Of a stretch of 64,000 nt of DNA, positions 18,107 to 26,894 are shown piece after piece; the first letter of the stretch is position 1, and each line of letters begins with the position of its first letter. The translations under genes were made by a program, and so were the position numbers. The stretch is from UBA4744 sp963717135 (GTDB lineage: Bacteria; Actinomycetota; Acidimicrobiia; Spongiisociales; UBA4744), in NCBI GenBank assembly GCA_963717135.1, contig CAVQVN010000005.1, positions 62,001-126,000 of the forward strand, in the 5' to 3' direction. A model generated the notes under the pieces. The model had not been told where the DNA came from. It saw nothing but the letters and a program-made list of their open reading frames with translations, and did not search any database.

Positions 18107-18685
18107 TCACGGCACGTACTGCTCGCGGACCTCTACTGCCTCGTCGCCCGTGATGATGATCCATACTCCGGGTTGGATTTCGAGTCCTCGTCTGGTGCGC
18201 CCGGAAAGCCATTCGGCGTAGGTGACGGTCTCCTCGGTTGAAGGGTCGCCGGCGTTTGGTAGCCAGGTCACCTCGGCATCGATGGCGACCGGGATGGTAC
18301 GAAGCTGCGGATTATCGTTACGCACGTAGTAATCGTTGGGGGGTGGGGATTCCTCACCGTCCTCGGCAGTCGCCAGAACGGCGGCCTCGCCGGTGAACCA
18401 GCACGCGAGGTCGAAGCTGATCTCGGTGGCGGTAGCGGTGCCGATATAACCAAACCACTGCCCTTCGGGGAGCTCGTCCGCGTTGGGGGTACATCCCGAC
18501 CCGCTGGCAAGCGTGTTGGTGTCCCCCGTTGTTGAGGTGCTGGTGGCGGCGATCGTCGAGGTATCGACCGGCGACGTCGTAGTAGTTGCCACGTCGCCGT
18601 CAATGCATGCTGTGACTGCGAAGAGGATTGCGAAGCCGAGGGCGAGAGCAGCCGGGAGTCTTCCGGTCATTGGTGCGCGTTGCAT
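18107..18685 (-). CDS. Secreted lipoprotein of unknown function
   Basis: 192 residues. The N-terminal hydrophobic segment ends in AVTACIDGD (lipobox TAC), followed by a Thr/Ser-rich linker and a domain with two cysteines (GSGCTPNAD, DLACWFTGEAAVL) and VRNDNPQLRTIPVAIDAEVTWL. Start ATG 18685 is supported by TAGAGT ending exactly 6 nt before it, the leaderless arrangement seen elsewhere in the window. MTG at 18670 is an alternative. I do not recognise the domain with certainty. Confidence 0.7.
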   Translation of the reverse strand: MQRAPMTGRLPAALALGFAILFAVTACIDGDVATTTTSPVDTSTIAATSTSTTGDTNTLASGSGCTPNADELPEGQWFGYIGTATATEISFDLACWFTGEAAVLATAEDGEESPPPNDYYVRNDNPQLRTIPVAIDAEVTWLPNAGDPSTEETVTYAEWLSGRTRRGLEIQPGVWIIITGDEAVEVREQYVP

Positions 18686-18691
18686 TACAGA

Positions 18692-18697
18692 ACTCTA
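18692..18697 (-). promoter_or_regulatory. -10 box (TAGAGT) of a leaderless lipoprotein mRNA
   Basis: On the minus strand TAGAGT is followed by six bases (TCTGTA) and ATG at 18685. No Shine-Dalgarno is present. Same layout as at 26673, 32575, 36828, 44583, 48649, 51579 and 58698. Confidence 0.5.
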
Positions 18698-18801
18698 CGG
18701 ATTCCGCCCCTGTTCGCATAGAACCGGTCGATTTCGCCAATCCTCACGACACGGCTGCCACAACTGCGCCTAGGATCGAATGACCCAATCGGAGATCTGA
18801 C

Positions 18802-19755
18802 ATGACCGCACCAGCAGTTGGACCGGTCCTGGAGTGCTCGGGCATTAGGAAGTCCTTCGGCGATCATGCTGCCGTCAAGGGAATCGGGTTCAGCATCGCC
18901 CGGGGAGAGACCTACGGGCTGCTCGGTCCCAACGGAGCCGGCAAGACCACCACCATCTCGATAATCGCCGGCCTGCTCGACGCCGACGCCGGCGAGATCA
19001 CTCTCGGCGGGGAGACGATGAACCCCGACGCCACCCACACCAAACGTCTGGTGGGTCTGGTGCCCCAAGACCTGGCCATCTACCCCGACCTGGGGGCCGC
19101 CGAAAACCTCGAGTTCTTCGGCCAGCTCCAAGGAATGAAGGGCCCCGAACTGCGCCGGCGGGTAGCCGAGGTCCTCGAGATCATTGAGCTCACCGATCGG
19201 GCCGACGACCGTACCGAGGAGTACTCGGGGGGAATGAAGCGACGGCTCAACATCGGGGTGGGCCTGTTGCATCGCCCGGCGCTCCTCATCCTCGACGAGC
19301 CCACGGTGGGAGTGGACCCCCAGAGCCGCAACGCCATCCTCGACAGCGTTGAGCGTCTGGGAGAGGAGGGGATGGCCGTCCTCTACACGACCCACTACAT
19401 GGAAGAGGCCGAACGTTTGTGTGATCGGATCGGGATCGTCGATCAGGGCGAGTTGATCGCCGAAGGCTCGCAAGCGGATCTTGTGCGGATCGTCGGGCAG
19501 CGTGATCGGCTGACCCTGACCGCCACCGGGTCGTTGGCCGCCACGGCGGCCGCCCTGGGCGACCTGGCAGCCGTCGAAGATGCCGCCGTCGCCGACAATG
19601 GGATCACCCTGATTGTCGACCGTGCCCACGACCACCTTCCCGAGATTCTGGCGGTCGCCGGCCGCACCGGATCGTTGGTCAAGACCGTCGACGTGGACTC
19701 GGCCGACCTGGAGTCGGTGTTCCTCAAGCTGACGGGGAGAGCCCTCCGGGAGTGA
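18802..19755 (+). CDS. ABC transporter ATP-binding protein (ABC-2/DrrA type)
   Basis: 317 residues from ATG 18802 (GGAG 7 nt upstream). Walker A GPNGAGKTT, Q-loop VPQDLAIYPDL, signature YSGGMKRRL, Walker B LLILDEPTVGVD, H-loop TTHYMEEAERL. The C-terminal ~80 residues after the ATPase core form a DrrA/CcmA-like regulatory extension. It energises the two permeases encoded next, with which it overlaps by 4 nt (GTGA). Together they form an exporter with ABC-2 membrane subunits, probably for a drug, lipid or other hydrophobic compound. Confidence 0.92.
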   Translation: MTAPAVGPVLECSGIRKSFGDHAAVKGIGFSIARGETYGLLGPNGAGKTTTISIIAGLLDADAGEITLGGETMNPDATHTKRLVGLVPQDLAIYPDLGAAENLEFFGQLQGMKGPELRRRVAEVLEIIELTDRADDRTEEYSGGMKRRLNIGVGLLHRPALLILDEPTVGVDPQSRNAILDSVERLGEEGMAVLYTTHYMEEAERLCDRIGIVDQGELIAEGSQADLVRIVGQRDRLTLTATGSLAATAAALGDLAAVEDAAVADNGITLIVDRAHDHLPEILAVAGRTGSLVKTVDVDSADLESVFLKLTGRALRE

Positions 19756-20954
19756 TTGTGGGTGCTGCCTGGACCATCGCGCGCAAGGATCTGAAGCAGC
19801 GGCTTCGCGATCGTTCCGCCTACATCATCGGGATCGTTGCGCCGCTCGGCCTCGCTTTGGTGTTCGGGTTTGTGCTGAACCCGCTGTCCGGCTACGAGTT
19901 CGACGCCACCTACGCGGTGGTGGACCTCGACCGTGGGCCGGTATCACGCTTGTTCGTCGACAACGTGCTGGCCAACGCCGAGGGCATCGAAGTCATAGAG
20001 GTTGCCTCGGTGGAAGAGGCGGAAGCTCTGGTGGATACCGAGGTGAATCCGTTAGGTGGTGCCGACGACACCGATACAGCCGACGCTGCCATCATCTTCC
20101 CGATCGGCTTCTCCGATGACGTTCAGTCGGAACGTCCCGTGACCATTCAGGTGATCGGGAATCAGGGTTCGGAGACCGACGCCGGGATCGCCGTCGCCTT
20201 GGTGGAAGGGTATGCCAGCGAACTGACCTCGGTGCGCGTGGCGGTGGCGACGGTCGAGAACCTGGTGGGGGGCGAGGTCGATCGATTGGCGACCGGCATC
20301 GAGGTTCTTCAGACCCCCAACCCGGTCACGCTGCGCGACGACACCGCCTCGACCAAGCAACTCGACGGGGTCACCTTCTACGCCGCCGGCATGGCCATCT
20401 TCTTCCTGTTCTTCACGGTGCAGTCGGGTATCACCGGCCTGCTCGAAGAGCGACGCACCGGGACCCTGGCCCGGTTGTTGTCTTCGCCGATCACCCGAAC
20501 GTCTGTCCTGGCGGGGAAGATGCTCAGTTCCTTCATCGTTGGGCTGGTGAGCATGGTCGTTCTCTTCGTGGCGACCACGTTGGCGGTTGACGCCGACTGG
20601 GGGCCACCGATCGGCGTGGCGTTGCTCATTCTCGCCGCGATCGTCGCCGCTCTCGGGATCGTCTCGCTGCTGGCCGGTTTCGCCCGCAGCGCCGAGCAGG
20701 CGGCCGCCACCGGCTCGATGGTCGGCATGGTGCTCGGTTTCCTGGGCGGTACGTTCTTTGATGTCTCGGCCGCCGGTGGCCTTCTCGCTTCGCTGCGCTT
20801 CGCATCTCCCCACGGCTGGTTCATGCAAGGCTTGGCCGACCTTCGATCCGATGACCTGGGCGTGATCGTGGTTCCGGTGCTGGCGATGGTGGCTTTCGGG
20901 GTGGTCACCGGAGCCATCGGCGTGGCTCGCCTCCGGAAAGGATTGCGCCCATGA
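19752..20954 (+). CDS. ABC-2 type exporter permease
   Basis: 400 residues from GTG 19752. An N-terminal membrane helix (IVAPLGLALVFGFVLNPL) is followed by a ~150-residue external domain and five C-terminal helices, with LLEERRTGTLARLLSSPITR preceding the second helix. That block is the coupling-helix region typical of ABC-2 permeases of the YhgE/NatB style. It overlaps the next permease by 4 nt (ATGA). Confidence 0.9.
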   Translation: MIVGAAWTIARKDLKQRLRDRSAYIIGIVAPLGLALVFGFVLNPLSGYEFDATYAVVDLDRGPVSRLFVDNVLANAEGIEVIEVASVEEAEALVDTEVNPLGGADDTDTADAAIIFPIGFSDDVQSERPVTIQVIGNQGSETDAGIAVALVEGYASELTSVRVAVATVENLVGGEVDRLATGIEVLQTPNPVTLRDDTASTKQLDGVTFYAAGMAIFFLFFTVQSGITGLLEERRTGTLARLLSSPITRTSVLAGKMLSSFIVGLVSMVVLFVATTLAVDADWGPPIGVALLILAAIVAALGIVSLLAGFARSAEQAAATGSMVGMVLGFLGGTFFDVSAAGGLLASLRFASPHGWFMQGLADLRSDDLGVIVVPVLAMVAFGVVTGAIGVARLRKGLRP

Positions 20955-22120
20955 AGCCCCTGGCCATCGCCCGGGTCAATCTGGTCCGGTTCTTCCGGGA
21001 CCGGTCGGCGGTGTTCAGTGTGTTCCTGTTGCCGATGCTGATCGTGTTGCTGCTCGGCGCCATGCAGGGTGGTGCCTCGGTTCCCAAGCTGGGTTTTGTC
21101 AGCACGACCGAGGACCCTCTTACCGCCGAACTGCTCGGCATCCTCGAGAGCGTCGACGGGTTGGAGGTGGTGGAGATCGACAGAGAGGATTCGGCGGTCC
21201 GTCAGGTGGAGCGGGGCGGATTGCGGGCGGCGGTGATTGTTCCAGCCGGATACGAGTCGCAACTGCGTTCCGGGGGTGATGTCGAGATCCGCTTGGTGAC
21301 CAGAGCGGAACAGGAGGTGCAGGGCATCGGTGAAGTGGTCGATGCCGCAGTCACCCGTCAGGCGACCTTGCTGCGCACCGCTCGGTTCGCCGCCCAGAAG
21401 GGCGCCGGAACCTTCGACGAGGCGCTGACCGTGGCGGAAATGGCCCAGGAAACGCTCCCCCCGGTTTCCGTAGTGGCCACCATCGCCGGAGAGCCGTTCG
21501 TGCTGGCCGGTCTCGGCCAGTTCGACATCTACGCCCAGGGAATGCTGGTCCTCTTCATCTTCATCACCACCCTCAATGGGGCTGCCAACCTGGTTCAGTC
21601 CCGTCAGCTGGGCGTGACCCGCCGGATGTACTCCACTCCCACGCCGGTCCGGACCATGCTCGCCGGCGAGGCGCTGAGCCGTTTCAGCATCGCCATGATC
21701 CAAGGTGCGTTCATCTTCATCGGCACCTGGCTGGTCTTCGGGGTCGACTGGGGCTCGCCGATCGGGTCGACGCTCACGATCATCGCCTTCGCCCTGGTGT
21801 CGACCAGCGCCGCCATGCTGCTCGGAGCACTGGTCAGCAACGACCAGCAGGCCGGTGGCATCTCCACCGCCCTCGGATTGGGGCTCGCCGCCCTCGGCGG
21901 ATGCATGTTCCCGCTGGCGGTGTTCGAAATGCTGTCCGACACCGTATACCGGGTCGCCCACGTCACCCCGCATGCCTGGGCGCTCGAAGCGTTCCAGGCG
22001 CTGGTGGCAGAAGACGCCGGCGTCGCCGACATCGCCGGCTTCCTGCTGATCCTGGTCGGCTACGCCGCGGTCCTGGGGTTTCTCGCTACCTGGAGACTCC
22101 GCAAGGTGCTCGTACGCTGA
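20951..22120 (+). CDS. ABC-2 type exporter permease
   Basis: 389 residues with the same layout as the preceding permease: one N-terminal helix (AVFSVFLLPMLIVLLLGAM), a large external domain, then five helices. RQLGVTRRMYSTPTPVRTMLAGEAL is at the coupling-helix position, and AMLLGALVSNDQQAGGIS and GGCMFPLAVFEML follow in the last helices. It is probably the heterodimer partner of the upstream permease. The ~200-nt gap to the next gene shows nothing clear. Confidence 0.9.
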   Translation: MKPLAIARVNLVRFFRDRSAVFSVFLLPMLIVLLLGAMQGGASVPKLGFVSTTEDPLTAELLGILESVDGLEVVEIDREDSAVRQVERGGLRAAVIVPAGYESQLRSGGDVEIRLVTRAEQEVQGIGEVVDAAVTRQATLLRTARFAAQKGAGTFDEALTVAEMAQETLPPVSVVATIAGEPFVLAGLGQFDIYAQGMLVLFIFITTLNGAANLVQSRQLGVTRRMYSTPTPVRTMLAGEALSRFSIAMIQGAFIFIGTWLVFGVDWGSPIGSTLTIIAFALVSTSAAMLLGALVSNDQQAGGISTALGLGLAALGGCMFPLAVFEMLSDTVYRVAHVTPHAWALEAFQALVAEDAGVADIAGFLLILVGYAAVLGFLATWRLRKVLVR

Positions 22121-22318
22121 CGAGGAGAGTTGGCCGGTCGACACCTGCCACTCTGGTCCCAGCATCGGACCGAGAGGGTCATCGAGTGTGACGTGGGATG
22201 ACAAGAGCCCACCTCAGAGGGAGCGACTTGTTAGCGATGGCCGAGCTGGTTTCGCCTCGGCTTCCCTGATCCGGCGTCGACAACGGCTTCCGCGGACACA
22301 TCACCGGCCTGGAGCATG

Positions 22319-22594
22319 TCAGCTACCCGGGGTGCGGCTGAGGATGAAGCGGGCATAGTATCTCGGCCAGGATTCGTTGCGCTCCTCAGCCCGGTACTCG
22401 ATATCTGCTGCGGTCAGCCACCCGGCTATCTCCCCCACCGAGGGGTTCGCACCGATCAGAGGACGGATGGGGTCGTGCAGATGCTCGGCATACCATTCCG
22501 CCCAGGCGGCGTTGGCCCCTCCCGTCGCTTCGTGGTGGGCGCGGGCAATCGTCTTCAGAAGCTCCTTGAGCTCTTCGGCGGCGGTTTCCGACAT
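22319..22594 (-). CDS. Small helical protein, unknown function
   Basis: 91 residues, ATG 22594. Acidic and Ala-rich, with WAEWYAEHLHDPIRPLIGANPSVGEIAGWLTAADIEYRAEERNE in short amphipathic helices (no membrane segment). The tryptophan-rich WAEWYAEHL pattern looks like a genuine conserved cytosolic family, but I cannot name it. A long plus-strand ORF covering this stretch is the antisense extension of the next gene. The 318 nt between 22594 and 22913 hold no gene I can support and must contain the promoter of the operon at 22913. Confidence 0.55.
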   Translation of the reverse strand: MSETAAEELKELLKTIARAHHEATGGANAAWAEWYAEHLHDPIRPLIGANPSVGEIAGWLTAADIEYRAEERNESWPRYYARFILSRTPGS

Positions 22595-22912
22595 CGTGAG
22601 GAGCCTAATAAGTCTCGGCGGGGTTGTGCCGGGTCATGTCGGGGTGCGGCTCGCGGGCGGGACCGGGCGGTTCAGGCTGTCGGATGCCGGTCGCCGCTTC
22701 CGAGATCGGGGTTCGCGGCGAGGACGAGCACCTGCGCAACGGCACGTTGCTCACATCTCATCGCCGTCTGGGTGATCGGCTTCCGTCGAAGCCCCCGATC
22801 AAGAGCCCGAGATCCCTCCCGAAACAGTGTTCGCCTTACTATGTTGAGGTCTCCGCCGTGGTGGACATCTCGGGGTAAGGCCCCACCGGGGCGAAGAGCG
22901 CAGTCAGCAACA

Positions 22913-24583
22913 ATGAACACAGGTGAGGTTTTGAGCAAACCGGCCATAATCAGCGTCGATGACGATCCCCAAGTGCTCGCCGCCGTTTCTCGCGATTTGA
23001 GGCGGCAATACGGGGAGAACTATCGAATCGTGCGGGCAGCGTCCGGCGGGGAAGCGTTGGAGACCCTGCGCGAACTCCAGAGCCGCGGCGACACGGTTGC
23101 CGCGTTCGTCGTGGACCAGCGGATGCCGGAAATGAGCGGCACCGAGTTCCTCCTGGACGCCGCAGCCCTGTTCCCGGATGCCAAGAAGGTGTTGCTCACC
23201 GCCTACGCAGACACGGACGCCGCCATCGCCGCCATCAACGATGTCGGACTCGATCACTACCTGATGAAGCCCTGGGATCCGCCGGAGGAGCACCTCTACC
23301 CGGTGCTGGATGACCTCCTGGAAGACTGGCAGGCGGATGTGCCCGCCCCCTACGACGGCATCCGCGTGATTGGTGCCCGCTGGTCACCCGATAGCTACGA
23401 GGTCAAAGACTTCCTATCTCGCAACCAGGTTCCCTACCGGTTTCTCGACGTCGAGACCGACTCCGATGCCAAAGCAATCGCGGCGGCGGGAAATGGCCCG
23501 GCCGCGTTGCCGCTGGTCGTGTTTCCCGACGGGACCAGACTCGAGCGGCCCGACAATCGGATGCTGGCCGACCACGCCGGTCTTCAAACCGAACCCACCG
23601 CAACCCATTACGACCTGGTGGTGGTGGGCGCCGGGCCGGCGGGTCTCGGAGCCGGCGTGTACGGCGCCTCCGAAGGGTTACGAACGGCGCTCATCGAGCG
23701 GCAGGCGACCGGCGGTCAGGCGGGCACCTCATCACGGATCGAGAACTACCTCGGATTCCCCAAGGGCATCAGCGGCGGGGATCTGGCCCGTCGGGCCACC
23801 GTCCAAGCGAAGCGCCTGGGAGCGGAGATTCTCACCGCGGTGGAGGCCACCGGAGTTCGGGTCGAAGACCCGACCAAGATCGTGACCCTCAACGACGGGA
23901 CCGAGTTGAGCTGTCGGGCCCTCCTGATCGCAACGGGAATGACTATCCGCACCCTCGACGTGCCCGGCGCCGAGCCCCTCATCGGCGCGGGTATCTGGTA
24001 TGGAGCGGCCGTAGCGGAAGCGGTGACGTATCGCGGGGAAGATGTTTTTGTCGTCGGTGGCGCCAATTCGGCGGGGCAGGCAGCCATGATGCTGTCGAAA
24101 TATGCCGGGAAGGTGATCGTCCTGGTCCGGGGCGACTCTCTCGAGGCCGGCATGTCGCAGTATCTGATCGATCAGATAGCTGCTACTCCCAACATCAGCG
24201 TGCGGTTGAACACGGAGGTGGCCCGGGTCGCCGGAGGAGAACATCTCGAGGAGATCACGCTGCTCACGGACGGCACCGAAGAAACTCAGGAGGCCGCCGG
24301 CCTATTCATCTTCATAGGCGCGCGCCCGCACTCGGACTTCGTCCAGGGAGTGGTTGAACGTGATCAGCGGGGATTCATTCTCACCGGATCAGACCTGCTG
24401 GTCGATGGCGCCCGGCGCCCTTCCTGGCCGCTTGAGCGGGATCCGTATCTTCTGGAGACGAGCGTCCCGGGGATCTTCGCCGCCGGTGATGTGAGGGCCA
24501 ACGTGATCCGCCGGGTCGCCTCGGCGGTCGGACAGGGCGCCGTGGCAGTCAGTTTCATCCACAAGTACCTCGAAACGGCGTGA
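22913..24583 (+). CDS. Response-regulator receiver fused to a thioredoxin-reductase-like flavoprotein lacking the CxxC
   Basis: About 556 residues from ATG 22913; TTG 22931 is an alternative. Domains: receiver (SVDDDP, VVDQRMP with the phospho-acceptor Asp, LLTAYAD, LMKPWD), a glutaredoxin-fold linker (~140-215, ARWSPDSYEVKDFLSRNQVPY), then a TrxR-like flavoprotein with VVGAGPAGLGAG (FAD) and VVGGANSAGQAA (NADPH) and a C-terminal VPGIFAAGDVR. Where thioredoxin reductases have the C-x-x-C, this protein reads GIWYGAAVAEA. I find a single cysteine in the whole chain (ELSCRALL), so classical dithiol reduction is impossible. It overlaps the kinase gene downstream by 4 nt, its likely phosphodonor. 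Family known as fused response regulator/thioredoxin-disulfide reductase; the true reaction is unclear. Confidence 0.88.
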   Translation: MNTGEVLSKPAIISVDDDPQVLAAVSRDLRRQYGENYRIVRAASGGEALETLRELQSRGDTVAAFVVDQRMPEMSGTEFLLDAAALFPDAKKVLLTAYADTDAAIAAINDVGLDHYLMKPWDPPEEHLYPVLDDLLEDWQADVPAPYDGIRVIGARWSPDSYEVKDFLSRNQVPYRFLDVETDSDAKAIAAAGNGPAALPLVVFPDGTRLERPDNRMLADHAGLQTEPTATHYDLVVVGAGPAGLGAGVYGASEGLRTALIERQATGGQAGTSSRIENYLGFPKGISGGDLARRATVQAKRLGAEILTAVEATGVRVEDPTKIVTLNDGTELSCRALLIATGMTIRTLDVPGAEPLIGAGIWYGAAVAEAVTYRGEDVFVVGGANSAGQAAMMLSKYAGKVIVLVRGDSLEAGMSQYLIDQIAATPNISVRLNTEVARVAGGEHLEEITLLTDGTEETQEAAGLFIFIGARPHSDFVQGVVERDQRGFILTGSDLLVDGARRPSWPLERDPYLLETSVPGIFAAGDVRANVIRRVASAVGQGAVAVSFIHKYLETA

Positions 24584-26022
24584 AAACGGTCCAACGGCTC
24601 CGAACCGTCCCCCTCTTCTCAGGGTTACCCACCGAAGACCTCGAGCGGCTCTCGGTGGGTATCGAGGAAGTTCATCTTCCTGCCGGAGCATTGCTGTTCT
24701 CTGAGGGAGATCGCGGGGATCGGGCTTTCGTCGTGCTCGAAGGCCAGATCGAGATAGTGAAAGCGACCGTCGGGGGCGAAGTTTTGCTGGCCGTCCAATC
24801 CGAGGGGGTGGTAGGGGAGATGGCCCTGCTCGAAGACGCCCCTCGCAATGCTTCGGTCCGGACGAGGTCTGATGTCACCCTCCTGGCGATTCCCAAAGCA
24901 CGTCTCGACGAGCTGCTCGATTCGAGCCCATCAGCTTCTCGGGGGTTCTTCGAGGTCATGCTCGGCCGGTGGCGCGCCACGCAAGCCAGTCTGCAGCAGT
25001 CAGAACGGATGGCCCAACTGGGCACGCTCACCGCCGGTCTGGCCCACGAACTGAACAATCCGGCGGCGGCCGTCAACCGAAGCGCCGGGCAGCTTCCCGA
25101 AGCGATCGAGCGCTACGCCAACGCCCGGGCAGCGGTGGCACTCGGACTCGGTGAGGCCAACTCGCCGTTCCTCGAGAATCTCCTCGAGTCGACCCGCCGG
25201 CGAAGTGGGGGAACCACTCCGCTCTCAGCACTCGAACGCGCCGATCTCGAAGACGACGTTGAGGCCTGGCTGGCCGACCACGACGTAGATCGCAGCTGGG
25301 AATTGGCGCCCGGACTAGTAGACGCCGGGATCACTGTGGATCGGCTGTCCAACGTCGCCGACCATGTGGAGAGTTCGCAGCTGGAGGTTCTGATGGCCCT
25401 CATCGGCGCCGCCCAGGAACAACTCGCTCTCGTCTATCAAATCGAAGAGGGAACCCGGCGTATGTCCGCCATCGTCAAGGCCCTCAAGTCGTACGCCTAT
25501 CTCGATCAGGCCCCCGTGCAGAATGTCGACGTGACCGCCGGCCTCGACGACACCCTGATGCTGCTCGAACACAAAACGAAAGGCATAGAGGTTCTCCGGG
25601 AATACGCGAACGACCTACCGCGTATCGAGGCGCTCGGCGGTGAACTCAACCAGGTATGGACCAACCTGATCGACAACGCCGTCTACGCCGTGACCGAAAA
25701 GCCCGGCGGGCACCTGATCGTGCGGGCAACACCCACCGAATCGGGGGTGGTTGTTGAAGTCGAGGACAACGGACCCGGCATTCCCGAGGAGATCCAGTCA
25801 CGGATCTTCGATTCGTTCTTCACGACCAAACCTCCCGGATCGGGCACGGGTTTGGGCCTGGATATCAGTCGCAACATCGTGATCTATCACCACGGGGGGA
25901 ATCTCACCGTAGATTCCCGGCCGGGCCGGACGGTGTTTCGCGTCGAGCTACCCCTCCGTCTTCCGGGACGGCCGCCTGCACCGGACGACGAGGCGGTGTC
26001 GGAAGAAGCCAGAGGGGTCTAG
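24580..26022 (+). CDS. Cyclic-nucleotide-binding-domain histidine kinase
   Basis: 480 residues from GTG 24580 (GTGA overlap). Residues ~1-120 form a cNMP-binding fold (LPAGALLFSEGDRGDRAFVV, then GEMALLEDAPRNASVRT). The dimerisation/phosphoacceptor helix is LTAGLAHELNNPAAAV, and the ATPase domain has NLIDNAVYAV (N box), VEDNGPGIPEE (G1) and GSGTGLGLDISRNIV (G2). No membrane helix is evident, so it senses a cytoplasmic signal. Paired with the receiver/TrxR-like fusion it forms a two-gene signalling unit probably linking a nucleotide signal or metabolic state to a flavoprotein output. The gene converges with the UvrA-like remnant. Confidence 0.9.
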   Translation: MKTVQRLRTVPLFSGLPTEDLERLSVGIEEVHLPAGALLFSEGDRGDRAFVVLEGQIEIVKATVGGEVLLAVQSEGVVGEMALLEDAPRNASVRTRSDVTLLAIPKARLDELLDSSPSASRGFFEVMLGRWRATQASLQQSERMAQLGTLTAGLAHELNNPAAAVNRSAGQLPEAIERYANARAAVALGLGEANSPFLENLLESTRRRSGGTTPLSALERADLEDDVEAWLADHDVDRSWELAPGLVDAGITVDRLSNVADHVESSQLEVLMALIGAAQEQLALVYQIEEGTRRMSAIVKALKSYAYLDQAPVQNVDVTAGLDDTLMLLEHKTKGIEVLREYANDLPRIEALGGELNQVWTNLIDNAVYAVTEKPGGHLIVRATPTESGVVVEVEDNGPGIPEEIQSRIFDSFFTTKPPGSGTGLGLDISRNIVIYHHGGNLTVDSRPGRTVFRVELPLRLPGRPPAPDDEAVSEEARGV

Positions 26023-26505
26023 GCCGCACCCAGGTATTTGGCGAGGTGCAAGCCGGTGAGGGTCGAACGGTCGGCAACGAGGTCGGCCGGGGTGCCCTCG
26101 AAAACGATCCGGCCGCCGTCGTGGCCGGCGCCGGGACCGAGGTCGATGATCCAGTCGGCGTGTGCCATGACTGCCTGGTGATGCGAGATAACGATGACCG
26201 ACTTACCCGAATCCACGAGCCGGTCGAGGAGATCGAGCAGGTGGTCAACGTCCGTGAGGTGAAGACCGGTGGTCGGTTCGTCGAGGACGTAGATCTCCCC
26301 TTTCTCAGCCATGTGGATAGCCAGCTTGAGTCGCTACCGCTCGCCGCCGGACAGCGTCGGCATCGGCTGGCCGAGACTCAGGTAGCCGAGACCGACGTCG
26401 GCGAGCCGGTCGAGGACGGCGTGAGCGGCCGGTGTGCGCGCCTCGCCGGTACCGAAGAACTCTTCGGCCTCGATCACCGACATGGCGAGCACCCAGAATG
26501 GCGAC
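26019..26505 (-). pseudogene. Decayed UvrA-like excinuclease subunit gene (C-terminal fragment)
   Basis: The minus strand from about 26483 reads MSVIEAEEFFGTG..., ending PTLSGGER, then an in-frame TAG where UvrA proteins have Gln (SGGE-R/A-Q-R-x-K-L). It continues RLKLAIHMAEKGEIYVLDEPTTGLHL to the stop at 26019 with ISHHQAVMAHADWIIDLGPG. So the ABC signature, Walker B and C-terminal end survive, but the signature is broken by a CAG-to-TAG change. Upstream of 26483 the frame slips (VLAM reads in the +1 frame of DVAIL), and the rest of the ~750-residue protein is missing. Class II UvrA or UvrA-like drug-resistance proteins fit best. Confidence 0.75.
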
Positions 26506-26656
26506 ATCCCGGGACAACACCACGACAGGTCGGCGAGCGACCTTGGGTGGCGGGTACCCGATCAGGAAGCCGATCCTCGGCGTGCCGATCCAGTGCACCC
26601 GGCGAAATGGGCGTTCGTGCACCGTATTTGGCGATCTGGTACGGGTCTCTTGCGTG

Positions 26657-26678
26657 TTCATACTCTGTGCTTCATACT
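26657..26678 (+). promoter_or_regulatory. Direct repeat containing duplicated -10 boxes before vapBC
   Basis: TTCATACT occurs at 26657-26664 and again at 26671-26678, each followed by TGTG-like bases, a 14-bp period. The downstream copy ends with CATACT exactly 6 nt before the ATG of the antitoxin, making it a good leaderless -10. The repeat may also be the operator for VapB autoregulation (inferred). Confidence 0.45.
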
Positions 26679-26684
26679 GTGGCT

Positions 26685-26894
26685 ATGGCAACCGTAAGAC
26701 GCACCATTTCACTCCCACCGGCGGTCGCGGCCCGTCTCGACCGCGAGGCCGAGCGACGCAACACGTCGTTCTCTTCTTTGATCACCGAGTTGGTCAGCCA
26801 ACAACCAGAGCCACTCCCGTACGCTGGCCTGATCGAGGACGACGACAACCTCTCGCAGCGCGTTGAGGAGGTATTGGCACGGCTCGCCAGTTGA
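26685..26894 (+). CDS. VapB-type antitoxin, ribbon-helix-helix
   Basis: 69 residues from ATG 26685. The N-terminus MATVRRTISLPPAVAARLDREA is a ribbon-helix-helix strand and helix, followed by RRNTSFSSLITELV and an acidic C-terminal tail that would wrap the toxin. It overlaps the toxin start by 4 nt (TTGA). It should neutralise the PIN toxin and autoregulate the operon. A far longer ORF starting at 26046 in the same frame is antisense to the UvrA-like remnant and not real. Confidence 0.8.
   Translation: MATVRRTISLPPAVAARLDREAERRNTSFSSLITELVSQQPEPLPYAGLIEDDDNLSQRVEEVLARLAS

Noticed and set aside
20378..22204. 608-codon minus-strand frame across the ABC-2 permeases
   Set aside because: Antisense of two well supported membrane proteins with coupled starts; composition typical of a shadow.
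22316..22912. N-terminal extension of the receiver/TrxR-like ORF to 22316
   Set aside because: The extension is antisense to the 91-residue gene and lacks any domain; the receiver domain starts right after 22913.
26505..26661. Minus-strand ORF piece before the UvrA-like remnant as a separate gene
   Set aside because: Reads into the remnant in the wrong frame and shows no recognisable protein; probably scrambled sequence at an insertion boundary.
26046..26684. Long plus-strand extension of the antitoxin ORF
   Set aside because: It is the antisense of the UvrA-like remnant; the antitoxin starts at 26685 with a leaderless promoter.
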